From positions 11,043,501 to 11,107,500 of the forward strand of contig OZ014411.1 of NCBI GenBank assembly GCA_963965975.1: a stretch of 64,000 nt of DNA. Direction: 5' to 3'. Positions 59,480 through 64,000 of this stretch are shown piece by piece. A program made the translations under genes and the position numbers. This DNA comes from Xestospongia bergquistia (Eukaryota; Porifera; Demospongiae; Haplosclerida; Petrosiidae). Below the pieces are notes generated by a model. That model did not search any database. It saw only the letters and a list, made by a program, of their open reading frames with translations, and had not been told where the DNA came from. The number at the start of each line of letters is the position of its first letter. Position 1 is the stretch's first letter.

Positions 59480-61230
59480 TCTATCACTGCATCTTGTGTT
59501 GACTTTTCTGTACTTACACTTCTATTGTTACTGTAGCTACTTTGTGGTGATATAGAATCTAACCCTGGCCCTCCAAATGGTACTGTAAAATGTGTCTGCT
59601 CATCCTATGATGAGTCTGGGCTGATAGTTCAGTGTGAAATTTGCTCAAACTGGTCTCATTGTGACTGTGTCAAGATTTCTTCAGTCATCGTTGACAATCT
59701 CCCTTCTATCTGTCCCTTTTATATCAAGTCTTATATTACCTCTTGCTTTTCTTTGACCCAAGATCAGATATTTCTAACCTCAAAGTTCGCGTTATCAGGC
59801 TTGAAAAATCCTGTTCTTGCAAGTCTCAGCCCCTAGTTACCTAGTTATTTAGCTCTCTCCGACTTTTCTACCTCCTCGTCTCCTCTTCCCATTTCCAGTA
59901 CTAGCCTAACCACTCTTCCATTATCATTATCTAATATTTTTAATCATCCTTTGCCATATCATCCCACTTCATCACTCCTTTACTTCCTTGTCCTTGTGCT
60001 ATTTGCTACATTCTCTCTACTTCATTCTACTATTTCTACTACTACCTTGCCCTTATCCACTTCCAGCACTACATCACTTCCACTTAATCATTCTACTGCT
60101 GCTCCTACTATAACCACTCCTTCTTCCTCTGATACTTCTCTATCTGAATCTTCACAACCTCTTTTTTTTAGCAAAAGTCATCACCCCCTACAACCCCCTC
60201 TCCCACTTATTTCTTTTCCTCCACACTTTCCACATCCACCACCTTCCATTTCTTCCTCCTCATTCTAGTCTTCAATCCATTGTACTGTTACATCCTCCCC
60301 TACCAAGTGTTCCATCCAACTTACCAATATCTCACCCTATACCTCCAAGTCTCCTACCCAACTTACCTCTACTTCTCCCACCTCCATTACTTCATCACAA
60401 CATACCATTACCTCTTTCTCCAAATTGCCAATCCAACCTACCCTTACTTCCTCCTCCTCTGAGTATTCAATACAACCTACCTCCACCTCTGACTCCACCA
60501 ACTCTTCAATCCAATTTACCATTAATTTCTACTCTACTTCATCCTTTAAGACTAAACTGGATATCATATCTGATACTTTTGACCTTAAGCAAATTGTTAA
60601 TGCTCTCACTCTGATACAGCATCCACTATTAGTCTTGTATTTTTCCTATCTAATGTTGATACTCCTTCCTGCAGTATTTTACCTCCTGTCTCTTCTTTAG
60701 ACCATTTTTCTCTTCTCATCTCTCTTCCCATGGAATTTGTTAACATTCCTTCCCCTTCTCACAAAACCTGTCTGTAATATCTCTCTGACTTTGAACTTCT
60801 TCATTCCTTTCAGACTATTACCCAATCTCTCTACTTTCCCTCCCAAGTAAGATTCTGGAATGTCACATTTTAAATTATCTGTACAACTTTTCTTCCATTC
60901 TTAACATTCTTACTAATTGTCACTTTGTTTTCTGACCTGGATTCTCAACTAAAACAACTCTACTATCTATTGTATATTCTTAGTTTTCTTTATCGGATCT
61001 CAAAATAGCAGTCTGTTCTGTCAAGTCATCTCTGGTGTGCCCCAACAATCTATTCTAGTGCCTCTTTTATTCATCATTTATGTAAATGTCCTTACCAAAC
61101 CCAAACTACCTCTCCTCTCTTCAACCATCTTCACCCTTTATGCTAATGACATTTTTCTATCTCAAGAATTGTCTTCTCTAACTTCAATGTTCACTGTTCA
61201 ATCCAACATCAATCTCACTACATAATAGAT
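59480..61230 (+). mobile_element. CR1-like LINE remnant with 2A-like motif, PHD finger, EN and RT pieces
   Basis: At 59546-59572 the plus strand encodes GDIESNPGP, the core of 2A ribosome-skipping motifs, directly followed by a PHD-type zinc finger (CVC, CEIC, WSHCDC, CPF; 59590-59720). A long Ser/Thr/Pro-rich stretch follows (59880-60540). Around 60545-60730 lie endonuclease C-terminal motifs (DTFDLKQIVN; VSSLDHFSLL). At 61020-61225 are RT motifs: CQVISGVPQ, PLLFIIYVN and YANDIFLSQ, where the catalytic YADD has become YAND. Most of the endonuclease and RT is deleted or frameshifted, and a TAG precedes the 2A motif. The order fits a CR1/L2-type non-LTR retrotransposon. Confidence 0.75.
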
Positions 61231-61624
61231 TAGCTCCCATCATTTTGCTGTCCCCTACATCAATAACAAGTTAAAGGAGATGTTACATCAAAGATGAAGA
61301 TAAAAGGTTTCTTTTGAACACCTCTATCTTATGACTCCAACTTTACACTCTCCCACCAACCCAAGAAATGTTATGATCAGACAAAAAGAGGTAATAATAG
61401 GATATGTAGGAACATAGAGAGATAGTGAGACCTATGGATGGGTGGTTAGGTTATTGACATATTAATTTTTATAGTGTAACATAATGCCAAATAGAAAAAG
61501 TAAGTTCACCTAGGCTTACTATTATGTTATACAATTTAGTTATTACAATTCTCATAGTTAGAGTTATAAATTCAATTTAATAATTATACACTTTATAATA
61601 GTTTATATTATTTTATGTTTATAG
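61231..61624. other. no exon recognised
   Basis: This is the spacer between the LINE and the first recognised prolyl 4-hydroxylase exon. The exon with the HxD iron-binding motif is expected upstream but was not found. Confidence 0.45.
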
Positions 61625-62582
61625 ATGAGTGATGTTGAGTTAGGTGGAGCAACTGTGTTCCCTCTAGTTGGAGCAAGAATTTCTCCTGAAAAGGTATAAG
61701 ATACATTTAATATAATATATAGTAATATAATGGAATATTACTAATAGTAATGAATGGAATACTCTTTTGTATTATTTTAATGTCTCAGCAGCTTACTGGT
61801 GGAATCTTAAAAAATCTGGTGATGGTGATTATTCTACAAGACATGCAGCTTGTCCAGTGCTAGTGGGATCAAAATGGGGTAAGTCAATGTAATGTAATAG
61901 TATACAAGTAAAATTTAAAGTGCTGTGATTCCTCAAAATATTTGCCTTAATAGGTGCTTACAAAATAAACTTAAGGACAAATTAAAGTGATCATTTAAAT
62001 GGATACCTTCTCATCCTTAATTATTATGGAGGGCCTTACCATTTAGTCTTCTGTTTTAAGATCTAGTATATGTGTTGTTGTGGTGTCTGTCAAAATAAGA
62101 ATACTTTTCGAGTTTACTTTCATGTGAACAAATAAAGGCACCTTCCTTGTATATATAAGAAAATAGTTAGTTGTTTTTGAAATAGTATGGTCTTTTACAT
62201 AAAATTATGATATGTTTTTATTTGTAAATATTACATAAATAATCATTATAGTCATGTCAAAAATTAGAATTGTTGAATATCTTTTATGATCTAAATCACT
62301 GTGTGATCATAACATAGTGTTTACAGTATTCATTTCAAAATCATCACTGGATACTGACACTAAGATAATATATTTCAAATGAAATGAGATATTTTATAGC
62401 ACATATGGAAAGACCAAGTTTACCATACCTACATATATAATCAATAATTATGTTATTATATACAATATATCTATTTTAGCATTATTGTTATGTTGTCATT
62501 ATCTCTTGTAGTTTGCAACAAATGGATCCATGAGAGAGGACAAGAATTTAGATATCCATGTGGACTCAGTCGTGATGAGTAG
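61625..62582 (+). CDS. P4HA: prolyl 4-hydroxylase alpha subunit, 3' exons (partial)
   Basis: Three plus-strand exons encode the C-terminal part of the catalytic 2-oxoglutarate/iron oxygenase domain: 61625-61693 (MSDVELGGATVFP, then ARISPEK), 61789-61878 (YWWNLKKSGDGDYSTRHAAC, then VLVGSKW) and 62512-62582 (VCNKWIHERGQEF, ending DE and TAG). In known P4HA the RHAACPVLVG His is the third iron ligand and the Lys of GSKW or GNKW binds 2-oxoglutarate; both are present. The enzyme hydroxylates proline in collagens in the ER. The HxD exon is not seen upstream, where the LINE lies. The first two exons do not join in phase: one ends at phase 0 (AAG before GTATAAG), the next needs one base before CAGCT, so a small deletion is likely. 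It may be a decaying paralogue, or an alternative acceptor is used. Confidence 0.75.
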
Positions 62583-62850
62583 TAAAGATTTAACTGATAT
62601 TTTTAATATTATGATGTACCATTCATTAATTTCTCTAATGTTTTAATGTTGTTATTCAGTTTGTTTGATTTCATTCCTAAACATCATTTCTTTACATATT
62701 GAGTCAAATTAACTTATCATTGAATGTCTATTATACTAGAATAGGTTTCTTCAATTGCACATTATTACAACTACAAACCAGAAACATAGCATTCTATTAA
62801 ACTCATTGCTGAAATGTCACAACAAAGGATAGACAAATTAGGGCCACCTA
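62045..62850 (+). repeat. segmental duplication, right copy
   Basis: Partner of 1755-2600 in direct orientation. It includes intron sequence and the last P4HA exon. The shared segment begins inside the last intron and does not include the other P4HA exons. Confidence 0.8.
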
Positions 62851-62859
62851 CACATCATT

Positions 62860-62867
62860 CAATATAT

Positions 62868-62902
<35 letters not shown>

Positions 62903-64000
62903 CTCACATAACTATATATTGAAAGTGAAGGTGGCCCTATCTGTACATTGAGTCTATATATACTTTTTTGTGACACCCTGTGTGTACAAGACTAGAGTTT
63001 AATATTGTTATTCAGTTTTTTTGTCCATACAATCCTACTGACTCACCTCCTAAATGCTCTTATGAAATATTCCTTAAATACTCTTAAAATAGATTTATAA
63101 TTAAATAGATTTATAAAATTAAATAATTGATCAAACTTCTCTTTGTACGACAGTAAGTCTATTCCCAATTGATTAATTAATGTGATATGTTCCTTTCCTG
63201 AATTATACATTGCTGACAATATATCATCAAATACTTTCCTATCATGTTTAGATGTAATGGGTACATGTACAGGATCATGTGAGACAGACATGGGTCCCAA
63301 AACATCTATATATTAAATTTACATGACATTTTTGAATACACTCTTTTTAACAATTTTGAAAGTAATATCTAATCATGTACTCTATCATAAATATTCAATT
63401 AACTGTGTGGCTTAAAAGAAATTATTACTTCTCTGTGGTACTTATAAAATTATAATAATTAAGAGTGTTGTTCTAGTTTTTAGTTATTTAAAAACAACCA
63501 CTATAGCTCATTGATATTGGTAATCAGATTCATAAATACGTTAATAAGATTCATAGTGGTCACACCGCGCCCCAGAAGAGCATAAAGACAAAATCTGCAG
63601 TACATATAAAAAGAAATAAAGTAGAGAAGTTTGTCTTGAGAACATGAAGTACATAATGGTATATACAAAAATTGTATTACAAACATAGACTGATTTATAA
63701 CAAAGAAAATTTATAAATATTATTATCATAACTTTTATCAGATAATGCTTTAACTGGTTTAACAAGTTTATTATGGAGTGTAGTAGTTATAATTAACATA
63801 GTAATTGCTTAATGAGTACCTTCTGTATTTCCTTGTATAATTGCCTCTTAAGCTCTAGTCTTGTACACACAGGGTGTCACAAAAAAGTATATATAGATTC
63901 AATGTACAGATAGGGCCACCTTCACTTTCAATATATAGTTATGTGAGTGAATATATATATATATATATATATATTTATATGTATATATATAATAATATAT
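62860..64000. repeat. inverted repeat pair enclosing about 860 bp
   Basis: The left arm (about 62860-62995) reads a TA run, TTTACTCACATAACTATATA, GAAGGTGGCCCTATCTGTAC, TTTTTTGTGACACCC, ACAAGACTAGAG. The right arm (about 63854-64000) is its near-perfect reverse complement and reaches the window end. The interior holds a stretch (63480-63625) that matches 2595-2690 in inverted orientation. It could be a DNA transposon with long terminal inverted repeats. A minus-strand frame at 63043-63300 has no recognised domain. Confidence 0.8.

Noticed and set aside
60337..60522. Glu/Val-rich minus-strand frame
   Set aside because: It is the antisense of the Ser/Thr/Pro-rich LINE region.

Overview
The window looks like nuclear DNA of a demosponge, close to Amphimedon queenslandica. 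The sequence is strongly AT-rich and intronic, many introns are only about 45-55 nt, and the host proteins belong to families that are expanded in sponges: a Roc-COR GTPase with a C-terminal Death domain, ZU5-UPA modules, a Cys-rich membrane protein and prolyl 4-hydroxylase. The species is an inference from gene content and intron style. All exon models here are hand-built from splice signals, phase and protein resemblance.

Layout. 1-21 kb: mostly non-coding DNA with decayed repeats: a tRNA-derived SINE head (633-704, minus), a duplicated last exon of prolyl 4-hydroxylase (2250-2320), a LINE scrap (2650-3030), a 71-bp minisatellite between LTR-like direct repeats (7001-8734), a composite tandem repeat (14250-15570), a Ty3/gypsy fossil (about 16100-17580, minus) and exon fragments of a membrane protein (18950-19870, minus). 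21.3-24.6 kb (minus): a ZU5-UPA gene with an in-frame TGA. 25.2-29.3 kb (minus): an intact-looking Roc-COR-Death gene in six phase-consistent exons. A linker exon is duplicated and could join either the Death or the ZU5 exon. 31.95-47.37 kb: one large satellite array of about 90 monomers of about 140 bp, with nested higher-order duplications. It is interrupted at 32087-34833 by a TA-flanked pogo-like DNA transposon that carries a DDE transposase on one strand and a HIRAN-like plus C48 (Ulp1-like) peptidase gene on the other. 47.70-50.67 kb: a Ty3/gypsy LTR element with internal deletions. 51.2 kb (minus): a candidate first coding exon, with a CpG-rich promoter-like stretch at 54.5-54.8 kb. 51.5-57.2 kb: foldback and inverted repeats. 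57.25-58.2 kb (minus): fragments of a conserved protein of unknown function. 59.5-61.2 kb: a CR1-like LINE with a 2A-like motif and a PHD finger. 61.6-62.6 kb: the 3' exons of a prolyl 4-hydroxylase alpha gene. 62.86-64.0 kb: a large inverted repeat whose interior appears flipped relative to the copy at 2.6 kb.

How the parts relate. The Roc-COR-Death and ZU5-UPA exons resemble parts of intracellular signalling proteins (DAPK-like and UNC5/PIDD/ankyrin-like). The two sets lie head to tail on one strand and share a duplicated linker, so they may be one locus with alternative 3' ends or two tandem genes. The rest of the window is shaped by repeats: the satellite family also occurs as older dispersed copies in both orientations, and the transposon, LTR element and LINE are all at least partly inactivated.
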